64,000 nt of DNA from assembly GCF_011305535.1 (NCBI RefSeq), contig NZ_CP049905.1, positions 2,966,001 to 3,030,000 on the forward strand. The letters are read 5' to 3'. The notes below the pieces were generated by a model. It searched no databases. It saw only the letters and a list, made by a program, of their open reading frames with translations, and was not told where the DNA came from. Positions 54,479 to 64,000 of this stretch are shown here, one piece after another. A program made the position numbers and the translations under genes. The number at the start of each line of letters is the position of its first letter. Within the stretch, counting starts at the first letter, position 1. The stretch comes from Diaphorobacter sp. HDW4B. Lineage in GTDB: Bacteria; Pseudomonadota; Gammaproteobacteria; Burkholderiales; Burkholderiaceae_C.

Positions 54479-55759
54479 ATGAACGCGCTCAATATCGCTG
54501 AATACACCCACGTCCTCGGAGTTCAGGCCAAGGCAGCCTCTGCGCTGATGGCCAAGGCACCGCCGGCCGTCAAATCCAAGGCCTTGAAGGCCCTGGCCCG
54601 TTTGCTGCGTGAAAACGTGGACGCTCTGCAGATCGACAACGCCCGCGACCTCGAACGCGCGCGCGCCGCCGGTCTGGCCGAACCCATGGTCGATCGCCTG
54701 AAACTCACGCCCAAGGTGCTGGAAACCTGCGCCGAAGGCTGCGAACAGCTGGCCGTGATGCCGGACATCATCGGCGAAGTGATCGGCATGAAGCAGCAGC
54801 CCAGCGGCATCCGCGTGGGCCAGATGCGCGTGCCGATCGGCGTGTTCGGCATGATCTACGAAAGCCGCCCGAACGTGACCATCGAGGCCGCGAGCCTGTC
54901 GATCAAGAGCGGCAACGCCTGCATTCTGCGTGGCGGCTCCGAAGCCATCGACTCCAACAAGGCGCTCGCCCTGCTGGTGGGCAAGGCGCTGGCCGAGGCC
55001 GGTCTGCCCGAGCATGGCGTGCAATTGGTGCAGACCACCGACCGCGAGGTGGTGGGTCAACTGATCTCCATGCCCGACTATGTGGATGTGATCATCCCGC
55101 GTGGCGGCAAGGGCCTGATCGAGCGCATCAGCCGCGACGCGCGGGTGCCAGTCATCAAGCATCTGGATGGCAACTGCCACACCTATGTGGACGATCCCTG
55201 CGACATCGCGCTGGCGCTCAAGGTGACCGAGAACGCCAAGACGCAGAAATACAGCCCTTGCAATGCGACCGAAAGCCTGCTCGTGGCGCGCGGCGTGGCA
55301 GCGGAATTCCTGCCGAAGATCGGTGCGGTATTCGCAGCCAAGGGCGTGGAAATGCGCGGCACGCCGGAAGCGCTGGCGCTGCTCAAGGATGTGCCGCAAG
55401 CGAAGTTGACCGAGGCGACCGAAGCCGACTGGAGCGAGGAATACCTCGCGCCGATCATCAGCGTGAAGCTCGTCGAAGGCGTGGACGAGGCGATCGCCCA
55501 CATCAACCAGTATTCGAGCCACCACACCGAAGCCATTCTCACGACCAACCATGTGCACGCGCAGAAATTCCTGCGCGAAGTGGATTCGGCCAGCGTGATG
55601 GTCAACGCCAGCACGCGCTTTGCGGATGGCTTCGAATACGGTCTTGGTGCGGAAATCGGCATCAGCACCGACAAGTTCCATGCACGTGGCCCAGTGGGCA
55701 TCGAGGGACTTACCTCGCTCAAGTGGATCGTGCTCGGCGAAGGCGAAATTCGCGGCTGA
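54479..55759 (+). CDS. proA: gamma-glutamyl phosphate reductase
   Basis: The second enzyme of proline synthesis reduces glutamyl-5-phosphate with NADPH. The 426-residue product has [17 protein letters not shown], the segment [16 protein letters not shown] and the catalytic-cysteine region [18 protein letters not shown] (Cys), plus [20 protein letters not shown] near the end. The start at 54479 is set by homology; an open frame upstream adds unrelated residues. From memory it normally follows holA closely in related genomes. Confidence 0.96.
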   Translation: MNALNIAEYTHVLGVQAKAASALMAKAPPAVKSKALKALARLLRENVDALQIDNARDLERARAAGLAEPMVDRLKLTPKVLETCAEGCEQLAVMPDIIGEVIGMKQQPSGIRVGQMRVPIGVFGMIYESRPNVTIEAASLSIKSGNACILRGGSEAIDSNKALALLVGKALAEAGLPEHGVQLVQTTDREVVGQLISMPDYVDVIIPRGGKGLIERISRDARVPVIKHLDGNCHTYVDDPCDIALALKVTENAKTQKYSPCNATESLLVARGVAAEFLPKIGAVFAAKGVEMRGTPEALALLKDVPQAKLTEATEADWSEEYLAPIISVKLVEGVDEAIAHINQYSSHHTEAILTTNHVHAQKFLREVDSASVMVNASTRFADGFEYGLGAEIGISTDKFHARGPVGIEGLTSLKWIVLGEGEIRG

Positions 55760-55811
55760 TTGCCGCTGCGTGGCCGTCGATGGCTGAGTCCGTCAGAGTG
55801 GTAGCAACAAG

Positions 55812-57275
55812 ATGAAAATCATCATTCTGGGTGCGGGTCGAGTCGGTGCAAGCGTGGCGGACAGCCTGGAGTCCGAGCGCAACGACATCACGGTGATCGA
55901 CAAGGATCCGGAGCGCCTTCGCGAGCTGGAAGGGCGCTACGACCTGCGCGGCGTGGTCGGCAACGGCATTGACCCGGCCGTGCTGGCCGAAGCCGGTGCG
56001 AACGACACCGATCTGCTGATCGCCTGCGCGGCGCAGGACGAGACCAATCTGGTCTGCTGCAAGGTCGCGCAGGTGATGTTCAACGTGCCCAAGCTGATCG
56101 CGCGGGTGCGCTCATCGGGGCTGGAAAATACGGAGCAATTGCTCGGCAAGGATGGCTTCGGCGTGGACCGGATCATCTGCCCCGAGGAATCGCTCACGCG
56201 CTACATCGGCAAGCTGATCGAGTTTCCCGAAGCCATGCAGGTGCGCGAATTCGCGGGCGGACGGGCCTGTCTCGTGTCGGTGCGCGCACGCGGCGGCGCG
56301 CCGATGGTGGGGCACCGCATCAGCGCGCTTCGGTTGATGGCACCCGACGTGGCGATGCGCATCGTTGCGATCTACCGGCGCTTTGCGGACGAGCCCGACC
56401 GCTTCATCATGTGCGACGGTTCGACCATGGTGGAGCCGGGCGATGAAGTGTTCGTGCTTTCGGGCCGCGAGCAGATTCCCGAAGTGCTGGCCTCGTTCCA
56501 TCGCCCGAGCGGGCAGCAGGCGCGCCCGGTGCGCCGCGTGATGATGGCCGGTGGTGGTCGCGTGGCGCTGCGCCTGGCCAATCAGCTCAACAAGCGTGGC
56601 AACCTGCAGATCAAGATCGTCGACATCAACGCCAACCGCTGCGTGGATCTGGCGTCGCAATTGCCATCCGACGTGCTGGTGCTGCAGGGCGATGCGACTG
56701 ACGAGGAACTGCTGAGCAACGAGAGCATCGAGGACATCGACCTGTTTCTTGCGATCACCAGCGACGACGAAGACAACATCATGGCGAGCCTGCTGGCCAA
56801 GCGCATGGGAGCGAGTCGCGTGCTGGCGCTCATCAACCGACGCAGCTATGCCGATCTGATGCACGGCACGCAGATCGACATCGCGCTGTCACCCGCGCAG
56901 GCCATGCTTGGCGAGCTGCTGGCTTATGTGCGGCAGGGCGATGTGCAGGCGGTTCACAGCCTGCGCCGCGGTGTGGCCGAGGCGCTGGAGATCGTCGCGC
57001 GCGGCGACCGCAAGAGCTCGCGTGTGGTGGGCCGCAAGGTCAGCGAGATCCATCTGCCGCCCGAGGTCAACATGGGCCTGATCGTGCGCGGCCTGCCCGA
57101 TCCCATGTGCCACGACGCACCGGATCAGGCGCAACCCGAGCGCGAGCCCGAGGTGATCATTCCGCGCAGCCACACGGTGATCGAATCGAACGACCATGTG
57201 GTGTTCTTCCTGCCCAACAAGCGCCTGGTGAAGGATGTGGAAAAGCTGTTCCGCGTGAGCGCGACCTTTTTCTGA
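55812..57275 (+). CDS. trkA: Trk potassium transport regulator TrkA
   Basis: The 487-residue peripheral protein binds NAD(H) and gates the TrkH channel. Two RCK units are visible, with Rossmann starts IILGAGRVGASVADSL at residue 3 and MMAGGGRVALRLANQL near 243, each followed by a TrkA-C domain. A Glu/Pro-rich insert (DAPDQAQPEREPE) breaks the last domain near residue 437. It precedes trkH by 19 bases. Confidence 0.95.
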   Translation: MKIIILGAGRVGASVADSLESERNDITVIDKDPERLRELEGRYDLRGVVGNGIDPAVLAEAGANDTDLLIACAAQDETNLVCCKVAQVMFNVPKLIARVRSSGLENTEQLLGKDGFGVDRIICPEESLTRYIGKLIEFPEAMQVREFAGGRACLVSVRARGGAPMVGHRISALRLMAPDVAMRIVAIYRRFADEPDRFIMCDGSTMVEPGDEVFVLSGREQIPEVLASFHRPSGQQARPVRRVMMAGGGRVALRLANQLNKRGNLQIKIVDINANRCVDLASQLPSDVLVLQGDATDEELLSNESIEDIDLFLAITSDDEDNIMASLLAKRMGASRVLALINRRSYADLMHGTQIDIALSPAQAMLGELLAYVRQGDVQAVHSLRRGVAEALEIVARGDRKSSRVVGRKVSEIHLPPEVNMGLIVRGLPDPMCHDAPDQAQPEREPEVIIPRSHTVIESNDHVVFFLPNKRLVKDVEKLFRVSATFF

Positions 57276-57294
57276 TCCTGACGGAAGAAAAAGC

Positions 57295-58761
57295 ATGTCC
57301 GACATCTTGCCCGTCCTGCGATTGCTGTGCGCCTTGCTCGCGATGTTCGCGGGCGCGCTGCTGGTGCCGCTGGGCGCGTCGTTCTACGCGGACGATGGCT
57401 TGTGGGAGTGCTATGTCATCTCGATTTTGTTCACGCTGCTGATCTCCGCGATCCTGTGGTTCGCCACGCGCAAGTACCAGCGTGAACTGCTGCCGCGCCA
57501 TGGCGTGATGCTGGTGTCGATGGTGTGGGTGGTGCTGCCGCTGTTTGCGGCGATTCCGCTGCTGTTGGTGTCGTACGAGATCAACCAGCCGATGTCGTTC
57601 ACGCATGCGTATTTCGAGGCGGTGTCGGGCCTGACGACGACGGGCAGCACGGTGATGTCCAACCTCGACCAGTTGCCGTTGTCGCTCAACATGTGGCGCA
57701 CCTTCATGCAGTGGCTGGGCGGCATGGGGATTCTGATTCTGGCCGTGGCCGTGCTCCCGCTGCTGGGCGTGGGCGCGAGTCAGCTTTTCAAGGCCGAGGC
57801 GGCCGGCCCGGTCAAGGACACCAAACTCACGCCGCGCATGACGGAATCGGCCAAGGGACTGTGGGGCGTGTACCTACTGTTTTCGCTGTTCTGCGCACTC
57901 GGCTACTGGTGGGCGGGCATGACGCCGGAAGACGCGATCATGCACATGTTCACCACGGTGAGCCTGGGCGGCCTGTCGCCGCATGACGCGAGTTTTGCGT
58001 ATTTCAAATCGCCACTGATGGAGTGCATCGCCATCTTCTTCATGCTGCTGGCGAGCTGCAATTTCGCGCTGTACTTCATCGCGCTGCGCAAGGGCAACTG
58101 GCGCGGTTTGTGGCGCGACATCGAGATGCGCGCCACCATGGTCACGCTGATCGGCGGCGGGTTGCTCGTTGCCGCGCTGCTCTGGGCCAAGAATGTGTAC
58201 GCGCCGCTGGAGTCGCTGCGCATGGGGCTGTTCCATGTGATCTCGGTGGCCACGACCACGGGCTACACGACCACCGACTACCTCGGCTGGCCGGTGTTCG
58301 CACCGGTGTTCATGATCATGCTGTCGGGCGTGGCGACGGGTGCGGGATCGACCGGCGGCGGCATCAAGATGGCACGCATGCTGATTCTGGTGAAACAGGC
58401 CAAGCGCGAGATGGCGCGCATCGTTCACCCCAACGCCGTGCAGCCCGTCAAACTGGGCAACGCGGTGATCGACAACCGCATGATCTTCTCGGTGCTGGCC
58501 TTCATGCTGATGTATGGCGCGACCGTGATCGTGCTGAGCATGGTGCTGCTGCTTACCGACCTCGACCCGCTCACGGCGTTCTCGTCAGTGCTTGCGAGTG
58601 TGCACTGCGCGGGCTCGGCCATGGGGCGGCTCGGGCCGAGTTCCAACTATGCGGTGCTGACCGACTTTCAGCTCTGGGTGCTGACGCTCGGCATGTTGCT
58701 CGGACGTCTGGAAATTCTTTCCTTCATCGCGCTGTTGACACCCACTTTCTGGCGGCGCTAG
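57295..58761 (+). CDS. trkH: Trk potassium channel subunit TrkH
   Basis: A 488-residue inner-membrane K+ channel with four selectivity-loop regions: SGLTTTGSTV, TTVSLGGLSPHD, ATTTGYTTTDY and a fourth near SVHCAGSAMGRLGP. Membrane helices fill the rest. It works with TrkA encoded just before it. A short region of about 100 bases with a TAAAAT sequence at 58808 separates it from gshA. Confidence 0.95.
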   Translation: MSDILPVLRLLCALLAMFAGALLVPLGASFYADDGLWECYVISILFTLLISAILWFATRKYQRELLPRHGVMLVSMVWVVLPLFAAIPLLLVSYEINQPMSFTHAYFEAVSGLTTTGSTVMSNLDQLPLSLNMWRTFMQWLGGMGILILAVAVLPLLGVGASQLFKAEAAGPVKDTKLTPRMTESAKGLWGVYLLFSLFCALGYWWAGMTPEDAIMHMFTTVSLGGLSPHDASFAYFKSPLMECIAIFFMLLASCNFALYFIALRKGNWRGLWRDIEMRATMVTLIGGGLLVAALLWAKNVYAPLESLRMGLFHVISVATTTGYTTTDYLGWPVFAPVFMIMLSGVATGAGSTGGGIKMARMLILVKQAKREMARIVHPNAVQPVKLGNAVIDNRMIFSVLAFMLMYGATVIVLSMVLLLTDLDPLTAFSSVLASVHCAGSAMGRLGPSSNYAVLTDFQLWVLTLGMLLGRLEILSFIALLTPTFWRR

Positions 58762-58861
58762 TCTGCTTGCCCAAGCGGGCCCGAAAAGGGTCGATTTGGC
58801 CGCTCGCATAAAATGGTGAGCTTAGCTACCCAAAGCCTTTTGCAATTTTGCGAGGACATTG

Positions 58862-60157
58862 ATGGTTCCCCATCTCATTACCGCCCTGACCGGCCCAATC
58901 AACGAACTGGAACAACGCATTCTGGATTCGATGCCAGCGATCGAGCGCTGGTTCCGCCTCGAGTGGATGGAGCACACACCTCCGTTCTACTCGTCCGTGG
59001 ACATCCGCAATGCAGGTTTCAAGCTGGCTCCGGTCGACACCAATCTGTTTCCGGGCGGCTGGAACAATCTCACCGAGCAGATGCTGCCGCTGGCCGTGCA
59101 GGCCGCGATGGCCGCGATCGAGAAGATCTGCCCCGAGGCGCGCAATCTGCTGATCGTGCCCGAGAACCACTCGCGCAACACCTTCTATCTCGCCAATGTG
59201 ATGCAGTTGCAGCGCATCTTCAACATGGCGGGTCTGAACGTGCGCATCGGCTCGGTCAGTCCTGAAATCAAGAAGGCCACGACGATCACGCTGCCGCACG
59301 GCGAATCGATCACGCTGGAGCCGGTGATCCGCACCAAGCGCCGCCTGGGGCTGAAGAATTTCGACCCTTGCACGATTTTGCTGAACAACGACCTGTCTGC
59401 AGGCGCGCCCGGCATTCTGGAAGAACTCTACGAGCAATACCTGTTGCCGCCGCTGCACGCGGGCTGGAGCGTGCGCCGCAAGAGCCGTCATTTCCAGAGC
59501 TACGAAGAAGTCTCCAAGCGCTTTGGCAAGATGCTGGGCATCGATCCATGGCTGATCAACCCGCTGTTCACCAAAGTCGAAGGCGTCGATTTCAATGAAG
59601 GCGTGGGCCTCGAAGAGCTGCAGACCGCCGTGGACGCGACGCTCACCAAGGTGCGTCGCAAGTACAAGGAATACGGCATCAACGAAAAGCCCTGGGTCAT
59701 CGTCAAACCAGACAACGGCACTTACGGCATGGGCATCATGACGGTGCGCGATGCCAAGGAACTCGACGACCTGAACCGCAAGACACGCAACAAGATGGCC
59801 GTCATCAAGGACGGTCAGGTGGTGCATGACGTGATCGTCCAGGAAGGCGTGCTCACCCGCGAGCGCGTGCAGGAAGCCGTGGCCGAGCCTGTGGTCTACA
59901 TGATGGATCGCTACGTGGTCGGCGGCTTCTACCGCATGCACGCCGAGCGTGGCACCGACGAAAACCTGAATGCCCCCGGCGCAAGCTATGTGCCGCTGGC
60001 CTTCGAGCACAGCACGCATCTGCCCCAACCTGGTGCGCGTCCCGGTGCGAGTGCGCCGAACCGCTTCTACATGTATGGCGTGATCGCGCGACTCGCGATG
60101 CTGGCGTCGAGCTACGAACTCGAAGCCACTGATCCGAACGCCGAGGTCTACGACTGA
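58862..60157 (+). CDS. gshA: glutamate--cysteine ligase, proteobacterial type
   Basis: The first enzyme of glutathione synthesis. The 431-residue sequence belongs to the distinct form found in betaproteobacteria and Acidithiobacillus (TIGR02049-like), not to the E. coli GshA family. Visible features: PVDTNLFPGGWNNL, VPENHSRNTFYL and the ATP-grasp-like KPWVIVKPDNGTYGMGIM. ATG at 58862 follows GCGAGGA; a TTG directly before it could also serve. The second enzyme, gshB, lies 3.4 kb downstream. Confidence 0.93.
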   Translation: MVPHLITALTGPINELEQRILDSMPAIERWFRLEWMEHTPPFYSSVDIRNAGFKLAPVDTNLFPGGWNNLTEQMLPLAVQAAMAAIEKICPEARNLLIVPENHSRNTFYLANVMQLQRIFNMAGLNVRIGSVSPEIKKATTITLPHGESITLEPVIRTKRRLGLKNFDPCTILLNNDLSAGAPGILEELYEQYLLPPLHAGWSVRRKSRHFQSYEEVSKRFGKMLGIDPWLINPLFTKVEGVDFNEGVGLEELQTAVDATLTKVRRKYKEYGINEKPWVIVKPDNGTYGMGIMTVRDAKELDDLNRKTRNKMAVIKDGQVVHDVIVQEGVLTRERVQEAVAEPVVYMMDRYVVGGFYRMHAERGTDENLNAPGASYVPLAFEHSTHLPQPGARPGASAPNRFYMYGVIARLAMLASSYELEATDPNAEVYD

Positions 60158-60346
60158 GGCTTCCCGAGAGGGGGAAAACGCAGAGAGCAGTCAAGAGGCG
60201 CATGTGGCTGTGAGTCGTTGGTATGGCGGCTTCGCCACAACTGTCAACGATCGCTAGGGCATGTCTTGCTGTCAGCGCAAAATGCAGCCGATTGATGGAA
60301 AATACCGCCCAACAGCCCGCATTCGCGTTCTGGGTGACTGATCTCT

Positions 60347-62224
60347 GTGCAAAATTCGAAATCCTCCCTCACCACGCTCACCTTGGGCGCGATCGGTGTC
60401 GTCTACGGTGACATCGGCACCAGCGTTCTGTACACGCTCAAGGAAGTGTTCGGCTCGGGCCACGTTCCGTTCACCCACGACAACGTCTACGGCATCCTCT
60501 CCATCCTGTTCTGGACGCTGACGCTGATCGTCTCGCTGAAATACGTCGTACTCGTGCTGCGGGCCGACAACAACGGTGAAGGCGGACTGATCGCGATGCT
60601 GGCGCTGGCCTCGCAGGCGGTCAAGGACAAACCCAAGCTGCGCTCAGTGCTGATGATGATCGGCATCTTCGGCACCTGCCTGTTCTATGGCGACGGGGTG
60701 ATCACCCCCGCCATCTCGGTGCTGTCGGCGGTCGAGGGTCTGGAGATCGTCTCTCCGCATTTCTCCAAGGGCGTGGTGCCGCTCACGGTGGTGGTGCTGA
60801 TTGCGCTGTTCATGCTGCAAAAGCGCGGCACGGCGGGCATCGGCAAGTTCTTCGGCCCGATCATGCTGATCTGGTTCATCAGCATCGCGGCGCTGGGTGT
60901 CTGGAACATCATGCAGCACCCCACCGTGCTGCGCGGCCTGAGCCCGCATTACGCGCTGAGTTTCATTGGCAACAATCCGGGCGTCAGCTTCATCATTCTG
61001 GGCGCAGTCGTGCTCTGCGTGACGGGGGCCGAGGCGCTTTATGCTGACATGGGCCACTTCGGTCGCAAGCCGATTCGCCTCGCGTGGTTCAGCATCGCCA
61101 TGCCGGCGCTCACGCTGTGCTACTTCGGTCAGGGTGCGCTGGTGCTGGAGAACCCCGAAGCCATCAAGAACCCGTTCTACATGCTGGCCCCGAGCTGGGC
61201 GGTGCTGCCGCTGGTGGTGCTGGCCACGCTGGCCACGGTGATCGCGTCGCAGGCGCTGATCACTGGCGCGTTCAGTGTGACCAAGCAGGTGATTCAACTG
61301 GGTTACCTGCCGCGCATTCAGGTCGAGCACACCAGCGTGCGCGACATGGGCCAGATCTACATCCCGTTCATCAACTGGAGCCTGTGCGTGGCGATCGCGC
61401 TGGCGGTGGTGATGTTCCGCTCCAGCAGCAACCTCGCGGCCGCCTACGGCATCGCGGTGACGCTGGACATGACGATCACCTCCATCCTCACCTTCTTCGT
61501 GCTGCGCTACGGCTGGAAATATCCGCTGTGGGCGGCGCTGGCTCCCACGCTGTTCTTCTTCATCATCGATGTCACCTTCTTTGCGTCCAACATGCTCAAG
61601 CTGTTCGACGGTGGCTGGTTCCCGCTGACCATCGGCTTTGCCGTGTTCACGGTGATGATGACCTGGAAGCGCGGGCGCGATCTCATCTACAACAAGCTGC
61701 ACGCCGATGGCATCGACCTGCGCGACTTCCTGCAGATGGTGCTGCTGCAGCAACCGCCCATCACGCGCGTGCCCGGCACGGCGGTGTTCCTGACGGCCGA
61801 CCCCAAGGTCACGCCGACAGCGCTGCTGCACAACCTCAAGCACAACAAGGTGCTGCACGAGCAGAACATCTTCGTCACCATCGTCAACCACGAGGTGCCA
61901 TGGATCGGCATCGACAAGCGCGTGCAGATCGAGGCGCTCGGAAGCGACTGCTGGAGCGTGAAGATCAACTACGGCTTCAAGAACGACCCGGATGTTCCGG
62001 CAGCGCTGCAGCAACTGCGTGGCCGTGGCTGCGAAGTCGAGAGCATGAGCACCAGCTATTTCCTCTCACGCGATGTGTTCGTGCCCGGCGACAACAACAG
62101 CGGCATGGCGCTGTGGCGTCAGAAGCTGTTCGGCCAGATGCACCACAACGCGGCGGGCGCGGCCGACTTCCTGCTCTTGCCCAGCAACAGCCTGGTGGAG
62201 CTGGGCTCGAAGGTGGAAGTCTGA
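60347..62224 (+). CDS. kup: Kup potassium transporter
   Basis: A 625-residue K+/H+ symporter of the KUP/HAK/KT family. It starts with GTG and opens [19 protein letters not shown], the family signature, followed by [15 protein letters not shown] and [19 protein letters not shown]. About twelve membrane helices are followed by a 190-residue cytoplasmic domain from about residue 440. It is the second potassium uptake system here after trkAH, with gshA between. The 189-base gap before it contains no other recognisable gene. Confidence 0.95.
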   Translation: MQNSKSSLTTLTLGAIGVVYGDIGTSVLYTLKEVFGSGHVPFTHDNVYGILSILFWTLTLIVSLKYVVLVLRADNNGEGGLIAMLALASQAVKDKPKLRSVLMMIGIFGTCLFYGDGVITPAISVLSAVEGLEIVSPHFSKGVVPLTVVVLIALFMLQKRGTAGIGKFFGPIMLIWFISIAALGVWNIMQHPTVLRGLSPHYALSFIGNNPGVSFIILGAVVLCVTGAEALYADMGHFGRKPIRLAWFSIAMPALTLCYFGQGALVLENPEAIKNPFYMLAPSWAVLPLVVLATLATVIASQALITGAFSVTKQVIQLGYLPRIQVEHTSVRDMGQIYIPFINWSLCVAIALAVVMFRSSSNLAAAYGIAVTLDMTITSILTFFVLRYGWKYPLWAALAPTLFFFIIDVTFFASNMLKLFDGGWFPLTIGFAVFTVMMTWKRGRDLIYNKLHADGIDLRDFLQMVLLQQPPITRVPGTAVFLTADPKVTPTALLHNLKHNKVLHEQNIFVTIVNHEVPWIGIDKRVQIEALGSDCWSVKINYGFKNDPDVPAALQQLRGRGCEVESMSTSYFLSRDVFVPGDNNSGMALWRQKLFGQMHHNAAGAADFLLLPSNSLVELGSKVEV

Positions 62225-62350
62225 GAACCTGTTCCGACGCATTCCAGCATGCGGACGCGTTTCTTTGTATATTGCGTGGGCGTCGCAGATCAGCCCTGAT
62301 GATCACTTGAATGAACAGGCATCGCGTCGCAGTTTGGGACGACTCACGCG

Positions 62351-63541
62351 ATGCGATTTTTCAAGGACCTGACGCTTTCGGCCTTTGTGGCCGGTTTTGT
62401 TTCCGTGCTGGTGGGGCTGACCAGCTCCGTCGCCATCGTCTTTCAGGCGGCTCAGGCCTTTGGCGCGACACCCGCTGAAATTGCCTCGTGGATGTGGGCG
62501 CTGGGCATCGGCATGGGGCTGTGCTCGCTCGTTCCGTCCCTGATTCTCAAGAAGCCGGTGATGGTGGCTTGGTCCACACCCGGCGCAGCGGTGCTCGCCA
62601 CCGCCGGAGCCATGGGCGGATTCACCATGGGCGACGCCGTGGGGGCCTTCATGGTGAGTGCGGCGTTAATCTTTCTAGCAGGCGTCACTGGCTGGTTCGA
62701 GCGCGTGATGGACAAGATTCCGCAGGAGATCGCTGCGGCGCTCCTGGCTGGCGTGCTCGCCAAGTTCGGCATGCAGGCGTTCAGCGCGGCCGAAACCGCC
62801 TTGCCGCTGGTGCTCTCCATGCTGCTCACCTACCTGCTGGCGCGCCGCCTGCTTCCGCGTTACGCAGTCATGTTGACGCTGGCTGCGGGCATCCTCTGCG
62901 CGGCGCTCATGGGCAAGATGAATTGGTCGGCCATCCATTGGGACTTGGCTGTCCCCGTGTTCACCATGCCCACATTCTCGGTGGCGGCGGTCATGAGTCT
63001 CGCTTTGCCGCTGTTTGTGGTGACCATGGCTTCCCAGAATCTCCCCGGCGTGGCGGTGATTCGCGCGAGCGGCTACGACATGCCAGTTTCCAAGATCATC
63101 ACCATGACCGGTTTCGCCACTTTCGTGCTGGCCCCCTTTGGCGGCTACGCACTGAATCTCAGTGCGATCACCGCCGCCATCTGCATGGGCCCCGAGGCGC
63201 ACCCCGACCCGGCCAAGCGTTACACGGCGGCGGCTTCTTGCGGACTCATCTATATATTGATAGGCATCTTCGGCGCTGTGGTGACGGGTTTGCTGATCGC
63301 CTTCCCCAAGGAACTGGTCATGGCGATCGCCGGTTTGGCTCTGTTGGGCTCGATCGGCGGCGGGCTGGCGAATGCCGTCCGGGACGAGTCTCACCGCGAA
63401 GCCGCGTTGATCACCTTCCTCGTCACCCTCAGCGGAGTCACCATAGCCGGGATCGGATCAGCGTTTTGGGGCGTGGTGGCAGGCAGCATCGCCCTGTTTG
63501 TGCAACAGTACGGACGTCAGCACTCGCGCGCAGCGAAGTGA
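62351..63541 (+). CDS. benE: BenE-family benzoate/H+ symporter-like protein
   Basis: A 396-residue membrane protein with about twelve helices of the BenE/YdcO type: GLTSSVAIVFQAA, WSTPGAAVLATAG, VVTMASQNLPGVAVIRASGY and FGGYALNLSAITAAICMGPEAHPDP (given in part) are family signatures. BenE members take up benzoate or related aromatic acids. No aromatic catabolic genes are close; it stands between kup and gshB, 30 bases before gshB. Substrate assignment is by family only. Confidence 0.87.
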   Translation: MRFFKDLTLSAFVAGFVSVLVGLTSSVAIVFQAAQAFGATPAEIASWMWALGIGMGLCSLVPSLILKKPVMVAWSTPGAAVLATAGAMGGFTMGDAVGAFMVSAALIFLAGVTGWFERVMDKIPQEIAAALLAGVLAKFGMQAFSAAETALPLVLSMLLTYLLARRLLPRYAVMLTLAAGILCAALMGKMNWSAIHWDLAVPVFTMPTFSVAAVMSLALPLFVVTMASQNLPGVAVIRASGYDMPVSKIITMTGFATFVLAPFGGYALNLSAITAAICMGPEAHPDPAKRYTAAASCGLIYILIGIFGAVVTGLLIAFPKELVMAIAGLALLGSIGGGLANAVRDESHREAALITFLVTLSGVTIAGIGSAFWGVVAGSIALFVQQYGRQHSRAAK

Positions 63542-63571
63542 TCCCTCTATCTATATAGGCACCGACAGCCC

Positions 63572-64000
63572 ATGAACCTCCTCTTTGTTGCCGACCCGGT
63601 CGAACACTTCAAGATCTACAAGGACACCACCTTCGCCATGATGCGCGAGGCGCAGCGACGCGGCCACAGCATCTCGGTGTGCGAGCCACGCCATATGTCC
63701 TGGCAGCGCGGCGAACAGGTCACGGCCGACATTCGCGACATTCGCCTGACGGGTGATGCGGATACCTGGTTCGTCGTGGAAGGCGAACGCCGGGCAGCAC
63801 TGAAGGACTTCGGCGCGGTGCTGATGCGCAAGGACCCGCCATTCGATGCGGAATACATCTATTCCACGCATCTGCTGGAGCAGGCCGAACGTGACGGCGC
63901 CAAGGTCATCAACAAGCCGAGCGCTCTGCGCGACCATCCAGAGAAGCTGGCGATCATGGAATTTCCGCAGTTCATCGGCCCCACGCTGGTGACGCGCGAC
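63572..64000 (+). CDS. gshB: glutathione synthetase, N-terminal part
   Basis: The first 143 residues of GshB, running off the window end. It joins gamma-glutamylcysteine and glycine with ATP. The start MNLLFVADPVEHFKIYKDTT is typical, followed by FAMMREAQRRGHSISVCEP and VLMRKDPPFDAEYIY. The ATG at 63572 lies 30 bases after benE. The visible part is intact; the ATP-grasp domain lies outside the window. Confidence 0.93.
   Translation, partial: MNLLFVADPVEHFKIYKDTTFAMMREAQRRGHSISVCEPRHMSWQRGEQVTADIRDIRLTGDADTWFVVEGERRAALKDFGAVLMRKDPPFDAEYIYSTHLLEQAERDGAKVINKPSALRDHPEKLAIMEFPQFIGPTLVTRD

Noticed and set aside
1..64000. tRNA, rRNA, CRISPR array, insertion sequence or prophage
   Set aside because: I looked for TPsiC-loop-like GGTTCGA contexts, regularly spaced repeats, transposase or integrase motifs and phage genes, and found none I can support.

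Overview
The window is an ordinary chromosomal segment of a GC-rich betaproteobacterium, most likely of the family Comamonadaceae (Comamonas, Delftia or Acidovorax relatives). The grounds are the hpf-ptsN-hprK order without a full sugar PTS, fur facing bamE-dapB, the proteobacterial-type GshA, the leuS-lptE-holA order and the protein sequences. I see no phage, CRISPR array, insertion sequence, rRNA or tRNA gene. About 55 protein genes are supported; the first (acyl-CoA ligase) and last (gshB) are cut by the window edges.

Layout. 1-5.4 kb: end of a fadD-type ligase, mtnN, a large hairpin-rich inverted repeat, corA, a degenerate uracil-DNA glycosylase homologue, rimI and tsaB. 5.5-10.3 kb: dacB (PBP4), then a secreted-lipoprotein locus with an SGNH esterase, an OmpW-family protein and a second SGNH protein that has lost its catalytic residues. 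10.4-16.1 kb: purE-purK-sua5, cnoX, a META-domain lipoprotein and purC. 16.5-21.8 kb: hpf-ptsN-hprK, fur, bamE-dapB-exbB-exbD. 22-26 kb: a DUF2157 and DUF4401/GDYXXLXY membrane-protein pair and an MscS channel. 26.5-31 kb: leuS-lptE-holA.

31-54 kb looks accessory. It holds two small unknown genes of lower GC; a six-gene acyl-CoA degradation operon (ligase, SCP2-type thiolase, two MaoC subunits, SDR, acyl-CoA dehydrogenase) divergent from an AraC-type regulator; a secreted cupin; an alpha-2-macroglobulin/PBP1C pair preceded by CreB/BlrA-like tags; and a PhnCDEE-type transporter divergent from a two-component system. From 54.5 kb the core resumes with proA, then trkA-trkH, gshA, kup, benE and gshB, a grouping of potassium uptake with glutathione synthesis.

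The most unusual non-coding signal is a pair of about 160-bp elements, upstream of holA (29801-29960) and upstream of phnC (50497-50656). They share sequence and a multi-stem fold, and about five base pairs differ between the copies by compensatory changes on both sides of a stem. Other points worth checking are the SGNH pseudoenzyme, the MaoC pair with one inactive-looking subunit, the TTCAC-N6-TTCAC tags before the macroglobulin/PBP1C operon, and the period-11 direct repeat between phnD and the two-component genes.
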